Program-made: the position numbers and the translations under genes
The notes under the pieces: model-generated
What the model saw: only the letters and a program-made list of their open reading frames with translations
Told to the model about the DNA's origin: nothing
Database searches by the model: none
Shown: positions 54,015-62,406 of the stretch, in pieces
Position numbering within the stretch: the stretch's first letter is position 1
Layout: every line of letters begins with the position of its first letter
From: Anaerolineae bacterium
GTDB taxonomy: Bacteria > Chloroflexota > Anaerolineae > Promineifilales > Promineifilaceae
Length of the DNA stretch: 64,000 nucleotides
Reading direction: 5' to 3'
Assembly: GCA_019637635.1 (NCBI GenBank)
Contig: JAHBVI010000024.1
Location: 1 to 64,000 of the forward strand

Positions 54015-54838
54015 TCAATCTCCTCATCTAACCCCAACGACTCCAGAAAATCAATCACCGCGTCGTTAAAGGCGTCGGGTTGTTCCAGGTTGGGCAGGTG
54101 ACCGGCGTCGGGGATGATGACCAGACGGCCGTCGGGCACAGCGTTAGCCATGGCTTCGGCCTCAGACACGGGGATGATCTGGTCTTCCGCGCCATGAATC
54201 ACCAGCACCGGCACGTCAATAGTGGGTAATGTGGGGGTGGAGTCTGGCCGGTCACGCATGGCGGCCAATGCGCCCACCACCCCTTCCAGCGAGGTACCCT
54301 CCATCATCTGGCGGGCAAACTCCACCAACTCCTCGTCGTCGGCAAAGTTGGCGGGGGAGAGTAGTTTGGGCAGCATGGCATCGGCCACGGCCGTAACCCC
54401 TTCCCGTCTGGCCATCTCCGCCATCTTGTCCCGGTTGGCCTTGCCTTCGGCTGAATCGGCCCCGGCGCGGGTGGCCGTCAGAATCAGCCCGGCCACATAT
54501 TCGCTGTAGCGCCGGTAAAACTCCAGGGCAATGTAGCCGCCCATGGACAGGCCACAGACCACAAACGGGGTAGCCACATTCAAGTGCGCCAGCAGGTCGG
54601 CGCAATCATCGGCCAGTTGTTCCACGCTGTACGGCCCGGCGATGGCGTCCGATTGGCCGTGCCCGCGCAGGTCGGGGGCAATGACACGCACAAAATTCGC
54701 CAGGTCATCCAACTGCGGCGACCACATGCTGCTGTTCAGCGGGAAGCCGTGAATCAGCAGCAGCGTTGGTTTATCGCAGCTATCCTGAAAGGCCATAATA
54801 AAATCTTCTTCGTCGTGATGATGGTTGTTGTCAGTCAT
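54011..54838 (-). CDS. Alpha/beta hydrolase (cytoplasmic)
   Basis: The 275-residue protein has the oxyanion strand LLLIHGFPLNSSMW, DLRGHGQSDAI, the nucleophile elbow GLSMGGYIALEF (Ser near 115), the acid in VIHGAEDQIIPVSE and the base in IPDAGHLPNLEQPDA, a complete triad. It resembles 3-oxoadipate enol-lactonase/BioH-type hydrolases, but the substrate is unknown. An N-terminal His/Asp-rich stretch (MTDNNHHHDEEDF) precedes the fold, and MAFQDSCDKP could be the true start. Confidence 0.88.
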   Translation of the reverse strand: MTDNNHHHDEEDFIMAFQDSCDKPTLLLIHGFPLNSSMWSPQLDDLANFVRVIAPDLRGHGQSDAIAGPYSVEQLADDCADLLAHLNVATPFVVCGLSMGGYIALEFYRRYSEYVAGLILTATRAGADSAEGKANRDKMAEMARREGVTAVADAMLPKLLSPANFADDEELVEFARQMMEGTSLEGVVGALAAMRDRPDSTPTLPTIDVPVLVIHGAEDQIIPVSEAEAMANAVPDGRLVIIPDAGHLPNLEQPDAFNDAVIDFLESLGLDEEIE

Positions 54839-54857
54839 TCATTTACTCCTATTTGGA

Positions 54858-54919
54858 AGTGCCAGGCACAGGGCAAGACCAATTGGTCATTCCAGGCTTT
54901 ATGCCCTGTGCCTGGCACT
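54858..54919. repeat. 18-bp inverted repeat AGTGCCAGGCACAGGGCA
   Basis: Arms 54858-54875 and 54902-54919 are perfectly complementary. The loop holds a second palindrome, GACCAATTGGTC. It lies 12 nt after the prs stop and before the hydrolase start, and is probably a terminator-like element. Confidence 0.78.
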
Positions 54920-54931
54920 AATCGCAATTTA

Positions 54932-55912
54932 TCAGCTTTCCATTCCTTCAAACAATTCCCCAATGGAGCGGTGGCAGTAGTTTTGGCGCATGGCTTCGGC
55001 AAAGACGGGGGCGACGGAGAGAACGGTGAGGTTGGCAGGTTGGCGTTCGGACGGCCGTTCCACCGTATCCGTCGTCACCACTTCCACAATTTGCGGAATA
55101 GAGGCCAGCCGTTCCACCGCCCGCCCTAAAAATAGGCCGTGTGTACACATCAACACAATCTCTTCAATGCCACTTTCTACCAACACCTGGCTCAATTCTA
55201 CCACCGAACCGCCCGTGGCGATCTCGTCATCGTACACGATTGCCCGTTTGAACCCTTTCACCTGGCGGCCGATCAAGCCGCCAATGCGCACTTCTGTATC
55301 GGAAATGCGCACTTTGTCGGCCGAGGCAATAGACAGCCCCAGGTCGCGGGCAAAACGGGCCGCCGGTTTGGCCCGCCCCATATCGGGGGCCACCACCACG
55401 TCCCGCACCGGGTCCAGGTCGCGCTGGCGGATGTAGTTCGCCAGTTCCATGCGCGCCGTCAGCGGATCGGCCGGCACGCTGAAAAAGCCATGCACCTGCG
55501 GTGAATGCAGCGTCATGGTCATAATGTGGGTAGCGCCGGAAGTTGCCAGCAGGTCAGCGATCAGGCGGGCAGTGATGGAGATGCGCGGCGCGTCTTTTTT
55601 GTCGGAGCGGGCATAAGAAAAGTAGGGGATGATGGCGTGGATTTCGCGGGCGGCGGCGCTTTTGGCAATATCCAGCATCATCAGCAGTTCCACCAGATGG
55701 TCGCTGACGGGCGGCGTCAACGATTGCACAATGTAGACTACCCGGCCACGCACACTCCGGCCCAACTGTACAAACAGGTTGTCGTTGCTGAACCGGGAAA
55801 AAGTGGTCTCAGCCAGGGGTAGTTCCAAATGGTTGGCGATCTGTTCGGCCAACGGCCGGTTGGAACGGCCGCTGAAAATACGCACGTCGGTCCGGTCTAA
55901 TTTGTCGGTCAT
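54932..55912 (-). CDS. prs: Ribose-phosphate pyrophosphokinase
   Basis: The 326-residue enzyme makes PRPP from ribose-5-phosphate and ATP for nucleotide, His and Trp synthesis. It shows IFSGRSNRPLAEQIANHL, YIVQSLTPPVSDHLVELLMMLD, IIPYFSYARSDKK, LHSPQVHGFF, VVAPDMGRAK and the PRPP-binding loop IVYDDEIATGGSV near 220. The catalytic flexible loop reads ADKVRISDTE, slightly different from the usual KRR stretch. A 65-bp tandem repeat lies upstream of its start. Confidence 0.94.
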   Translation of the reverse strand: MTDKLDRTDVRIFSGRSNRPLAEQIANHLELPLAETTFSRFSNDNLFVQLGRSVRGRVVYIVQSLTPPVSDHLVELLMMLDIAKSAAAREIHAIIPYFSYARSDKKDAPRISITARLIADLLATSGATHIMTMTLHSPQVHGFFSVPADPLTARMELANYIRQRDLDPVRDVVVAPDMGRAKPAARFARDLGLSIASADKVRISDTEVRIGGLIGRQVKGFKRAIVYDDEIATGGSVVELSQVLVESGIEEIVLMCTHGLFLGRAVERLASIPQIVEVVTTDTVERPSERQPANLTVLSVAPVFAEAMRQNYCHRSIGELFEGMES

Positions 55913-55950
55913 GGTTCTTCTCTCCTCGATACGGTGTCTATGAGTTTATG

Positions 55951-56045
55951 TGTTCAAGTGTTCAGGTGTTCAGGTGTTCAGGTGTTCAGGTGTTCAGGTG
56001 TTCAGGTGTTCACGTAAACACTGGCGTACCTGAACAGTGGAACAC
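55951..56045. repeat. CAGGTGTT 8-bp tandem array (about seven copies)
   Basis: Nearly perfect copies of TTCAGGTG run from 55951 to 56010, and a degraded inverted part (CACGTAAACACTGG, TACCTGAACA) follows. It lies between aat and prs. It is the most homogeneous array in the window, so copy number may vary between strains. Confidence 0.85.
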
Positions 56046-56049
56046 GTCG

Positions 56050-56634
56050 CTAAAATTTTGCCGTTACTAAAAGTGCCTGCGCCAGCCGCCGTTTGTAGGC
56101 GGCGGCGGAGATTTCGATTGTACCAAATTGGCGCAAATGAGCCGTCATAAATTGGGTATCGAGCAGTTGAAAGCCGCCACGCTGTAAGCGGTGAACCAGG
56201 TGTACCAGGGCCACTTTGCTGGCGTTGGGGGCCAGGCTGAACATGCTTTCCCCGGCGAACAACCCCTGCACGGAGACGCCATACAACCCGCCCACCAGAC
56301 GGCCGTCTTGCCAACACTCCACGCTGTGGGCAAAACCGCGCCGGTGCAGGTCGGTATAGGCGCGGACGAATTCGGGGCTGATCCAGGTGGTTTCACGGCC
56401 GTCAGAAGGAGCGGCGCAGGCTTGCATCACGGCCGTAAATGCCGTATCTACCCGCACCTCAAACACCCCGCTGCGCACGATGCGTGCCAACCGGCGGGGC
56501 ACGTGAAAACCGTCCAGGGGGATAATGGCGCGGGGGTCGGGATCATACCAATAGATACCGTCTTCATGCGCCATCGGAAATATCCCCTCACAATAAGCGG
56601 ACAACAGTAATTGTGGCGTCAATCGCATCGGCAA
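56050..56634 (-). CDS. aat: Leucyl/phenylalanyl-tRNA--protein transferase
   Basis: The 194-residue cytoplasmic enzyme transfers Leu or Phe from tRNA to N-terminal Arg/Lys of proteins, marking them for ClpAP by the N-end rule. It shows all family motifs: LLSAYCEGIFPMAHEDGIYWYDPDPRAIIP, ETTWISPEFVRAYTDLHRRGFAHSVE, GGLYGVSVQGLFAGESMFS, and LLDTQFMTAHLRQFG. It is in the normal short bacterial size range. No other N-end-rule genes lie in this window. Confidence 0.95.
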   Translation of the reverse strand: MPMRLTPQLLLSAYCEGIFPMAHEDGIYWYDPDPRAIIPLDGFHVPRRLARIVRSGVFEVRVDTAFTAVMQACAAPSDGRETTWISPEFVRAYTDLHRRGFAHSVECWQDGRLVGGLYGVSVQGLFAGESMFSLAPNASKVALVHLVHRLQRGGFQLLDTQFMTAHLRQFGTIEISAAAYKRRLAQALLVTAKF

Positions 56635-56660
56635 GAATTCCTGATGGGTGGTAAAATGAA

Positions 56661-56692
56661 GTAACTGAGTAATTGGGTAATTACTCAGTTAC
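56661..56692. repeat. Perfect hairpin GTAACTGAGTAATT
   Basis: 14-bp arms (56661-56674 and 56679-56692) around a 4-nt loop, built of GTAATTGA-family words, lie in the divergent gap between aat and the aminotransferase. May overlap promoters of either. Confidence 0.75.
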
Positions 56693-56718
56693 GCAATTAT
56701 ATAAGGTGGCAGTCACAG

Positions 56719-57879
56719 ATGTACAACGTAGAACAATTACGTGCAGACGAATTTCCCGGCAGCCGCGAGGCGCTTTATTTTAATCATGCCGGTATTTCTC
56801 CCTTACCGGCCCGCACCCAGGCCAGAGTGAAGTGGGCGATTGATGAATTTGCCCGGCAGCCGGGCCGCTTCTGGATGGAACATGGACTGCCTTATGCCGA
56901 GCGGCTGCGGCAGGAGATGGCCGTGTTCTTGAACGCCGCTTCCCCCCGGGAAATTGTGCCCAGCGCCACCACTTCGGCCGGGCTGAACGCGGTGGCCCAG
57001 GCGATGGCCTGGCAGCCGGGGGATAATGTGGTTTTTTGTGACGTGGAGTTCCCCTCCAATGTGTATCCCTGGATGAGTCTGGCGCGGGAAGGCGTGGAGT
57101 CGCGGCTGGTTCCTTCTGCCGACGGTGGCCTGACGCTGGCGGCGCTGCAACCGTATGTAGACGACCGGACGCGGGTGATTGCCGCCAGCGCCATTCAATT
57201 TTTTACAGGACATCGCACGGATCTGACGGCCGTTGGCCGTTTCTGCCAGGAACGCGGCATCCTTTTTGTGGTGGATGCCATTCAAGCCATCGGCCATATG
57301 CCCATTGACGTTCAGGCGATGCACATTGACGTGCTGGCCTGCGGCGGCCAAAAATCATTGCTGGCGCTGCCCGGTCAGGGCTTTTTATACGTCCGGCAAG
57401 AAATAGCCGAACAGTTGCAGCCGCGCGCTATTGGCAGCAACGCCACCGTTGATTATTTGCACTGGCTGAAATATGACCTGACGCCACTGCCTGCCGCACA
57501 ACGTTTCATGTCCGGCACGCCAAATATGCCGGGTATCATCGCCATCGTGGAAAGCCTGGGGCTGCTGCGAGAATTGGGGGTGGAACATATTGACCGGCAT
57601 ACCCGCGCGCTGTCGGAGCGGGCGACGGCCGTACTCACCAACCTGGGCTACCGCGTCATCTCCCCGCAACCGGCGCATGGCCCCATTGTCACCTTTGCCG
57701 TAAACCGGAGCAGCGCCGAAGCAGACACACTCGTCGCTGCCTTAGCCGACCGGGACGTCATCCTCGTCAAACATCTGGACAGAGAGGGCAATACCTACCT
57801 GCGTGTCTCATTTCATTGTTACAACACCTTGGTGGAAATTGAGCAGTTTGGGGGAATAATGCAGGAGATTGGGGATTAG
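56719..57879 (+). CDS. Class V aminotransferase (cysteine desulfurase-like fold)
   Basis: The 386-residue PLP enzyme begins MYNVEQLRADEFPGSREALYFNHAG. It has ATTSAGLNAVAQAM, VVDAIQAIGHMPIDVQAMHIDVLACGGQKSLL, where the Lys in GGQKSLL is the Schiff-base residue near 215, and MSGTPNMPGIIAIVE. It lacks the cysteine-loop signature of IscS/SufS, so it is more like isopenicillin N epimerase or SPT-type class V enzymes. The substrate is unknown. Its last residues QEIGD and the stop come from the following GAGATTG repeat. Confidence 0.87.
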   Translation: MYNVEQLRADEFPGSREALYFNHAGISPLPARTQARVKWAIDEFARQPGRFWMEHGLPYAERLRQEMAVFLNAASPREIVPSATTSAGLNAVAQAMAWQPGDNVVFCDVEFPSNVYPWMSLAREGVESRLVPSADGGLTLAALQPYVDDRTRVIAASAIQFFTGHRTDLTAVGRFCQERGILFVVDAIQAIGHMPIDVQAMHIDVLACGGQKSLLALPGQGFLYVRQEIAEQLQPRAIGSNATVDYLHWLKYDLTPLPAAQRFMSGTPNMPGIIAIVESLGLLRELGVEHIDRHTRALSERATAVLTNLGYRVISPQPAHGPIVTFAVNRSSAEADTLVAALADRDVILVKHLDREGNTYLRVSFHCYNTLVEIEQFGGIMQEIGD

Positions 57880-57926
57880 AGATTGGAGATTGGGTAATCT
57901 CTCAATCTCCAATCTCCAATCTCTAT
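57864..57926. repeat. GAGATTG repeat with inverted arm
   Basis: Four direct copies (57864-57892) and four inverted CCAATCTC copies (57897-57925) lie between the convergent aminotransferase and HMG-CoA lyase genes. It supplies the end of the aminotransferase. Confidence 0.85.
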
Positions 57927-58849
57927 CTAAACTCCACCGCCGGTTCCATATGACAATAGCTCTCCCACCAGGCGCGGATACGGCCGCCAATGGGACGGCC
58001 AATATACGTTTCCAATTCTTGCACCACGTCCCATAATCTTTGGAAATCCACGCCTGTGCCCATGCCCATTTTGTAGGCCAGGAATACCAGGTCTTCGGTG
58101 GCCAGATTGCCCGCCGCGCCAGGGGCAAAGGGGCAGCCGCCCAGCCCACCAATGCTGCTATCAAAAATGCGCACCCCGGCTTGCAGAGCGGTGGTGGCGT
58201 TCGCTAACCCCATGGCTTGCGTATCGTGCAGATGCACCGCCAGCCGGTTCATGTCCAGACGGCGGCCCAAATTTTCCATCAGCCGCCCCACATCCAGCGG
58301 ATTGGCAAAACCGATGGTGTCGGCAATGGCCAGTTCGTCCACGCCCAGGTCCCACAGCGCCTCGGCGACGGCGATGGTGCGCTGCGGCGGGGTTGGCCCT
58401 TCAAAGGGGCAGACCCAGGCGGTCATGACGTAGGCGCGTGTCCAGAGACCATCACGCCGGGCCTGCTCCACCAGGCTGCGGCTGATGGCCTGGGCTTCCT
58501 GGGAGGACATGCGCGTGTTTTTCTGGCTAAATGTCTCACTGACGCTGACGCCGCAGGCGATGGCCCGGCAGCCCGCCGCCAGCGCCCGGTCGTAGCCGCG
58601 CTGGTTGAAGACGAGGCCGACGAAGTTGATGTGGGGGTATTTTTGCCGGTTCACGGCCGTAACCTCATCCGCATCCGCCATTTGGGGCACTGCTTTGGGG
58701 TGGACGAAGCTGGTCAACTCAATATGCTGCAAACCGGCGTCCACCAACCCATCCACCAGCCGGTTCTTTTGCGCCGTGCTGACGGGGGTGGCTTCATTTT
58801 GCAGCCCATCGCGGGGGCCTACTTCGTACACTTTGAGGTAGTCGGGCAT
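57923..58849 (-). CDS. Hydroxymethylglutaryl-CoA lyase-like enzyme
   Basis: The 308-residue TIM-barrel enzyme has the family start VYEVGPRDGLQNE (catalytic Arg-Asp), LTSFVHPKAVPQMADA, FVGLVFNQRGYDRAL, DTIGFANPLDVGRL, HLHDTQAMGLANATTALQAG (metal-binding His-x-His) and the lid Cys segment GGLGGCPFAPGAAGNLATED. It splits HMG-CoA or a similar acyl-CoA (leucine catabolism, ketone bodies). No mvaB neighbours such as acyl-CoA carboxylase are present, so methylthio- or citramalyl-type substrates are possible. Confidence 0.92.
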   Translation of the reverse strand: MPDYLKVYEVGPRDGLQNEATPVSTAQKNRLVDGLVDAGLQHIELTSFVHPKAVPQMADADEVTAVNRQKYPHINFVGLVFNQRGYDRALAAGCRAIACGVSVSETFSQKNTRMSSQEAQAISRSLVEQARRDGLWTRAYVMTAWVCPFEGPTPPQRTIAVAEALWDLGVDELAIADTIGFANPLDVGRLMENLGRRLDMNRLAVHLHDTQAMGLANATTALQAGVRIFDSSIGGLGGCPFAPGAAGNLATEDLVFLAYKMGMGTGVDFQRLWDVVQELETYIGRPIGGRIRAWWESYCHMEPAVEFR

Positions 58850-58860
58850 TGTGTCTGTGG

Positions 58861-58926
58861 TTCGTAATTCGTTATCCGTAATCCGTGAGCCGTTATCGGA
58901 TTACGGGTCATGGGTTACGGTTTACT
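58861..58926. repeat. CGTAATC repeat with inverted arm
   Basis: TTCGTAATTC and CCGTAATCCG copies are followed by inverted CGGATTACGG words between the rhodanese stop and the HMG-CoA lyase-like start. Confidence 0.8.
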
Positions 58927-59281
58927 AATAACGGCCAACCGAGGGGTCAACCTCAAGCGCATACGCTTCAATGCCGCCGTCGGCGTTGACGGCGTTGGCC
59001 CAGCCGTTGTGTTGCAGCCAGGCTGTTACCTGGGCGCTGCGATTGCCGTGGTGGCACAGCACCACGATGTCGGCCTCTTTATTATCGGCAATTTCCGGCG
59101 GCAGCGCCGCTAGCTGGCGGCGGGCCAGATCGCTCAGAGGCAGCAGGGTGACGCCCTCACCCAAATGGGCATAGGTCAGTTCATATGGTTCGCGTACATC
59201 GAGCAAAATGAAGGAGTCGTTGTTGGCTCGTTTTTGCGCCAGTTCTTGGGCGGTAATGCCAGGAACACCAAAGGGATTCAT
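58925..59281 (-). CDS. Rhodanese-like domain protein
   Basis: The 118-residue single-domain protein has LLDVREPYELTYAHLG, LPLSDLARRQLAALP, and the active-site loop VLCHHGNRSAQVTAWL (Cys near 76), then GGIEAYALEVDP. Small rhodaneses transfer sulfane sulfur from thiosulfate or persulfides to cyanide or thiols. Its start codon overlaps the GNAT stop (TTTGATGA), with GGAGG ideally placed inside that gene, so the two are co-translated. Confidence 0.93.
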   Translation of the reverse strand: MNPFGVPGITAQELAQKRANNDSFILLDVREPYELTYAHLGEGVTLLPLSDLARRQLAALPPEIADNKEADIVVLCHHGNRSAQVTAWLQHNGWANAVNADGGIEAYALEVDPSVGRY

Positions 59282-60294
59282 CAAACCTCCACAGGATTGC
59301 GTCTGAGCCATTCCGTGCCCGGACGCAATACTTTTTCATACACAATTTCGCGCCGGTAAATGTGCATACCGGCCTTCTGATAAAGCTGGTAGGCGCGGGT
59401 GAAACTGTCGCCGTCCGTGTCGGTGAGGATGTGGCGGATGCCGCGCCGGTAAAATTCGGCCAGCGCGGTATGGGTGAGCGCCAGACCAAGCCCTTGCCGC
59501 CGCCAGGGGCGACGGATGCTGAGGCTGACCAGATAACCGGCTTCATGATTCTCCACCGATTTTTCATTGCACAGGCAGGAACCGGCGACTTCATCACCCG
59601 CCCAGGCCACAAAACAGAGGCCGGGCGAATTGAAATAGTCGGGGCGGAAGATGGCGGGGTCTCGTTGAGGCCGAACGGCATCACCCCCGTCCGGCTCGTC
59701 CATTTCGTATTGCAGGACGCCCCAGTGGTCCGCAAACGCTTCTTCCAGGGCGGGGCCAACTTTGGGCCAATCGGTGGCTTGCAACGGCCGTATCACAACT
59801 CCTGGTGGCAGTTCCGGTGCGGGCGGCGGGCCGGTCAGTTGCATCTGCAAATGCACAAATTTGCGCACTACAGCAAAGCCATGATCTTGTAGCAGCATTT
59901 GTCCCGGCATGTCCCGGTCAAACAAGGGGCAGTGCAGCAGCAGGCGAGCATCTGGCGGCGCTTTGGCTATGCCTTGCCGGGCGCGTTGTTCCGCCCAGGC
60001 CACCAGTTGCCCGCCAATACCCTGCCCACGAAAGGCCGGATGCACCGCGCCAGACATCTCGTGAACCACAAACGGGTGTTCGCTCGACAGTTCCACATAG
60101 CCAATGATACGGCCGTCGGCCGTTTCCACCACCCGGCTATCCGCTGCCAGATTGACGCCATTTTCCAGCCAGGCACGTTGCTGCCAGTGGTCGGCCGTAA
60201 TCGGCGTGCCACGTGTATCCAAAGATGCCTCGTTGCGCAAGGTGACGATGGCTTGCAGGTCAGCCATTGAAGCGGGGCGAGTCGTTAAAGTCAT
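59281..60294 (-). CDS. Tandem-domain GNAT N-acetyltransferase
   Basis: The 337-residue protein has two GNAT domains. Domain 1 spans about 1-150 with the acetyl-CoA loop HPAFRGQGIGGQLVAWAEQRA. Domain 2 spans about 175-335 with SLSIRRPWRRQGLGLALTHTALAEF and AYQLYQKAGMHIYRREIVYEK. Tandem GNATs include MshD-like mycothiol and aminoglycoside enzymes. The substrate is unknown. A hairpin overlaps the first possible ATG at 60306, so ATG 60294 is preferred. It forms an overlap operon with the rhodanese. Confidence 0.87.
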   Translation of the reverse strand: MTLTTRPASMADLQAIVTLRNEASLDTRGTPITADHWQQRAWLENGVNLAADSRVVETADGRIIGYVELSSEHPFVVHEMSGAVHPAFRGQGIGGQLVAWAEQRARQGIAKAPPDARLLLHCPLFDRDMPGQMLLQDHGFAVVRKFVHLQMQLTGPPPAPELPPGVVIRPLQATDWPKVGPALEEAFADHWGVLQYEMDEPDGGDAVRPQRDPAIFRPDYFNSPGLCFVAWAGDEVAGSCLCNEKSVENHEAGYLVSLSIRRPWRRQGLGLALTHTALAEFYRRGIRHILTDTDGDSFTRAYQLYQKAGMHIYRREIVYEKVLRPGTEWLRRNPVEV

Positions 60295-60302
60295 AAGTAG
60301 CG

Positions 60303-60331
60303 ACATCCGATTTCTTTGAGAAATCGGATGT
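60303..60331. repeat. 13-bp perfect hairpin ACATCCGATTTCT
   Basis: Arms 60303-60315 and 60319-60331 around TTG. It lies over the GNAT translation start region, 9 nt before ATG 60294, where GGATG could be its ribosome site, so folding may hide it. Confidence 0.72.
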
Positions 60332-60339
60332 CTGGCTTG

Positions 60340-60717
60340 TTATTGGCTGCGGTAGGCTGCCAGAAAGAGGCAAAACCAACCGGCCAGGAAAGCGATGCCG
60401 CCGAGGGGGGTGATCATGCCCAGCCAGCGCAGGCGGGTGGCGACCAATAAATACAGGCTGCCAGAGAAGATGAGGATGCCCAGCAGGAAGAGGTAGCCAC
60501 CCCAGGTGGGCAGGCTGCCGCCCCATTTAGCGGCGGCCCAGGCGGCCACAAAGACGGCCAGGGCGTGCAGGGTGTGGTATTGCACGGCCGTGTCATACGT
60601 CCCTTTGAGTGTGGGGTGCTGCTGGAAATAAGCTGCCAACCCATGCGCCCCAAACGCGCCCGCGGCCACGCCTAAAAACATCAGAGCGGAACCAAGCATA
60701 AAAAAGAGTCTGTCCAT
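60340..60717 (-). CDS. DUF423-family small membrane protein
   Basis: The 125-residue protein has four predicted membrane helices and the family signature LGVAAGAFGAHGL near residue 20, YHTLHALAVFVAAW and FSGSLYLLVATRLRWLGMITPLGG. It is widespread in bacteria; physiological role unknown. ATG 60717 is chosen since upstream residues would be repeat-like sequence. Followed by a GNAT/rhodanese operon on the same strand, separated by the 60303 hairpin. Confidence 0.92.
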   Translation of the reverse strand: MDRLFFMLGSALMFLGVAAGAFGAHGLAAYFQQHPTLKGTYDTAVQYHTLHALAVFVAAWAAAKWGGSLPTWGGYLFLLGILIFSGSLYLLVATRLRWLGMITPLGGIAFLAGWFCLFLAAYRSQ

Positions 60718-60840
60718 ATCGAGGTAATTGTAACCGCATTTCCGGGTGTTGTGGAAACCAGTTTGCTGCGGATACAATTGCCTGATTACCGGAACATCCT
60801 TTTTTTATCTCGGTATGGTTCAGAAAACTACCGGCGCATC

Positions 60841-60989
60841 TTTACAAATTCAATGTCATCGTGTCATTCCGACCCTTCGATGCCTCAGGACAGGCCAGCC
60901 TTCGAGGAGAAATCTTACTCCTGGTCAAGGAGAGGGATTCCTCGCTCCGAAGACTGCGCTCGGAATGACAGTTTTGGGTAATTTGTAAA
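60841..60989. mobile_element. Nested inverted-repeat element (MITE-like or relict)
   Basis: The outer 10-bp inverted repeat TTTACAAATT (60841-60850) / AATTTGTAAA (60980-60989) surrounds a second, inner pair TGTCATTCCGA (60862-60872) / TCGGAATGACA (60960-60970). No coding frame of note. GTCATTCCGA-type repeats are common in environmental bacterial genomes. Target duplication was not seen. It occupies most of the 60718-61075 gap. Confidence 0.5.
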
Positions 60990-61075
60990 AGACAAATCGC
61001 GCCTTATGAGCCATGCCTTTATCTCCTTTCTTAAATAAGCCAGACGCAAAAGATGGAGAGGGCACAGGTAAAACG

Positions 61076-61948
61076 ATGCAGTTAAGTGAACAGGCTCTAA
61101 AAGAACGACTTTTACCATTGGCGGCGGATGCGTTTAAGCTGCCGGATGGGGTGGATGCGTACCAGCGGGTGCGGGAAATGCTGCCACACATCGGGGCAGT
61201 GGATAGTGAACTGCGGGACGATTTGATTTACACCTGCCTGGCTACCTGGATGATGGATGAGCGCGAATTATTCTCGGAGGAGCAGTACAAAGAAATTTTG
61301 GCGGTGGCCCTGGATGATATGCACCTGTTTTATCGCCTGGGGGAGAAGGAGACAGATTCGGTTTTTACACGCACTTTTTCCATGCTGCTGCTGCCGTTAC
61401 TATTGATTGCGCACCGGCGACGGCCGTTTCTCAGTCGGGATGAACTGCTGCATGTGAAGGAGCGGGTGCTGGCTTATCTGGCTCAGGAACAAGATTTTCG
61501 CGGGTTTGTTGTGGAGGGTGACAAAGGGTGGGCGCACGCCGTGGCCCACGCCGCCGATGCTTTAGATGACCTGGCCCGCTGCAAAGAACTTAATGCTGCC
61601 GATTTGCTAGATATTTTGCAGGCGATCCGGGAAAAGGTTGCCAATCCCCAGCTGGTGTATAACTTTGAAGAAGATGAACGGCTGGCGATTCCCGTCCTGG
61701 CCTGCCTGGAACGCAAGCTCTTAAAGGAAGCCGAAGTAAAAACGTGGCTCAACAGCTTTATTCCCCTGGCCCAAGAGAAAGAGCCGTTCCCGGCTTCATA
61801 CCGGCAGGCAATCAACATCAAGATGTTTTTGCGGAGTTTGTATTTTCGGGCGAGCAAGGCGGACACGGCCGTAGCCATTGGCGAAACCAGCACCCAAACT
61901 TTGCTCAAACTGGTGCATGATATTTTGAACCAGATCAGCCGGTTTTGA
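61076..61948 (+). CDS. DUF2785-family helical protein
   Basis: The 290-residue protein shows the DUF2785 core VVEGDKGWAHAVAHAADALDDLARC near residue 165, LRDDLIYTCLATWMM, and MHLFYRLGEKETDSVFTRTFSML. It is all-alpha and probably cytoplasmic. No enzymatic function is established for the family. The start at 61076 (MQLSEQALKERL) fits family members better than the earlier ATG at 61013. Its 3' end abuts the convergent receiver gene with no spacing. Confidence 0.85.
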   Translation: MQLSEQALKERLLPLAADAFKLPDGVDAYQRVREMLPHIGAVDSELRDDLIYTCLATWMMDERELFSEEQYKEILAVALDDMHLFYRLGEKETDSVFTRTFSMLLLPLLLIAHRRRPFLSRDELLHVKERVLAYLAQEQDFRGFVVEGDKGWAHAVAHAADALDDLARCKELNAADLLDILQAIREKVANPQLVYNFEEDERLAIPVLACLERKLLKEAEVKTWLNSFIPLAQEKEPFPASYRQAINIKMFLRSLYFRASKADTAVAIGETSTQTLLKLVHDILNQISRF

Positions 61949-62323
61949 TTACGCCAGTCCCAACAGTTCGGACACGCTGTGCCGCAGTTCGGCGGGCACA
62001 AACGGTTTGGTGATCACCCGGTTGAACATCTCCCGGCCAAACCGTATGGGGCGTCCCCCTTCCACCAGCGCCGAAAGCAGCACCACGTCAGGATGGCAGT
62101 CATCCAGGTCATTGAGCCGATCCAGCAAATCCCAGCCGGTAATATCCGGCAAGCCCAGGTCTAATACAACGACATCTGGTTTTACTTCGGGGATGAGCTT
62201 TAACGCTTCTTCACCGTTGCGGGCGTGGTGGCATTGCACGGGCAACGGCCGTAACGTGGCCTCAATGAGTGAATAAATACCGCCATCGTCCTCAACGCTC
62301 ACGACGTGGTATAAGGATGTCAT
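61949..62323 (-). CDS. Stand-alone CheY-like response regulator receiver
   Basis: The 124-residue single receiver has acidic pair D12-D13 (VSVEDDGG), phosphoacceptor D55 (VVVLDLGLPD), and Lys in VITKPFVP. No output domain. Such receivers act as diffusible signals or phosphate sinks for kinases elsewhere. It has no kinase neighbour. It is 83 nt downstream of the GNAT-cNMP gene on the same strand, so co-transcription is possible. Confidence 0.93.
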   Translation of the reverse strand: MTSLYHVVSVEDDGGIYSLIEATLRPLPVQCHHARNGEEALKLIPEVKPDVVVLDLGLPDITGWDLLDRLNDLDDCHPDVVLLSALVEGGRPIRFGREMFNRVITKPFVPAELRHSVSELLGLA

Positions 62324-62406
62324 TTTCTCCCTTCCTCTTATTAAGTCGCAAGGACAATAAGTACCGGGGATTGTAACACGAAATAAAGCGGAAAGAAGGG
62401 GGAATT

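Noticed and set aside
55951..56010. CAGGTGTT array considered as a CRISPR
   Set aside because: Units are 8 bp with no spacers and no cas genes nearby. It is a simple tandem repeat; the same applies to all GAGATTG, GTGATGC and CGTAATC arrays.
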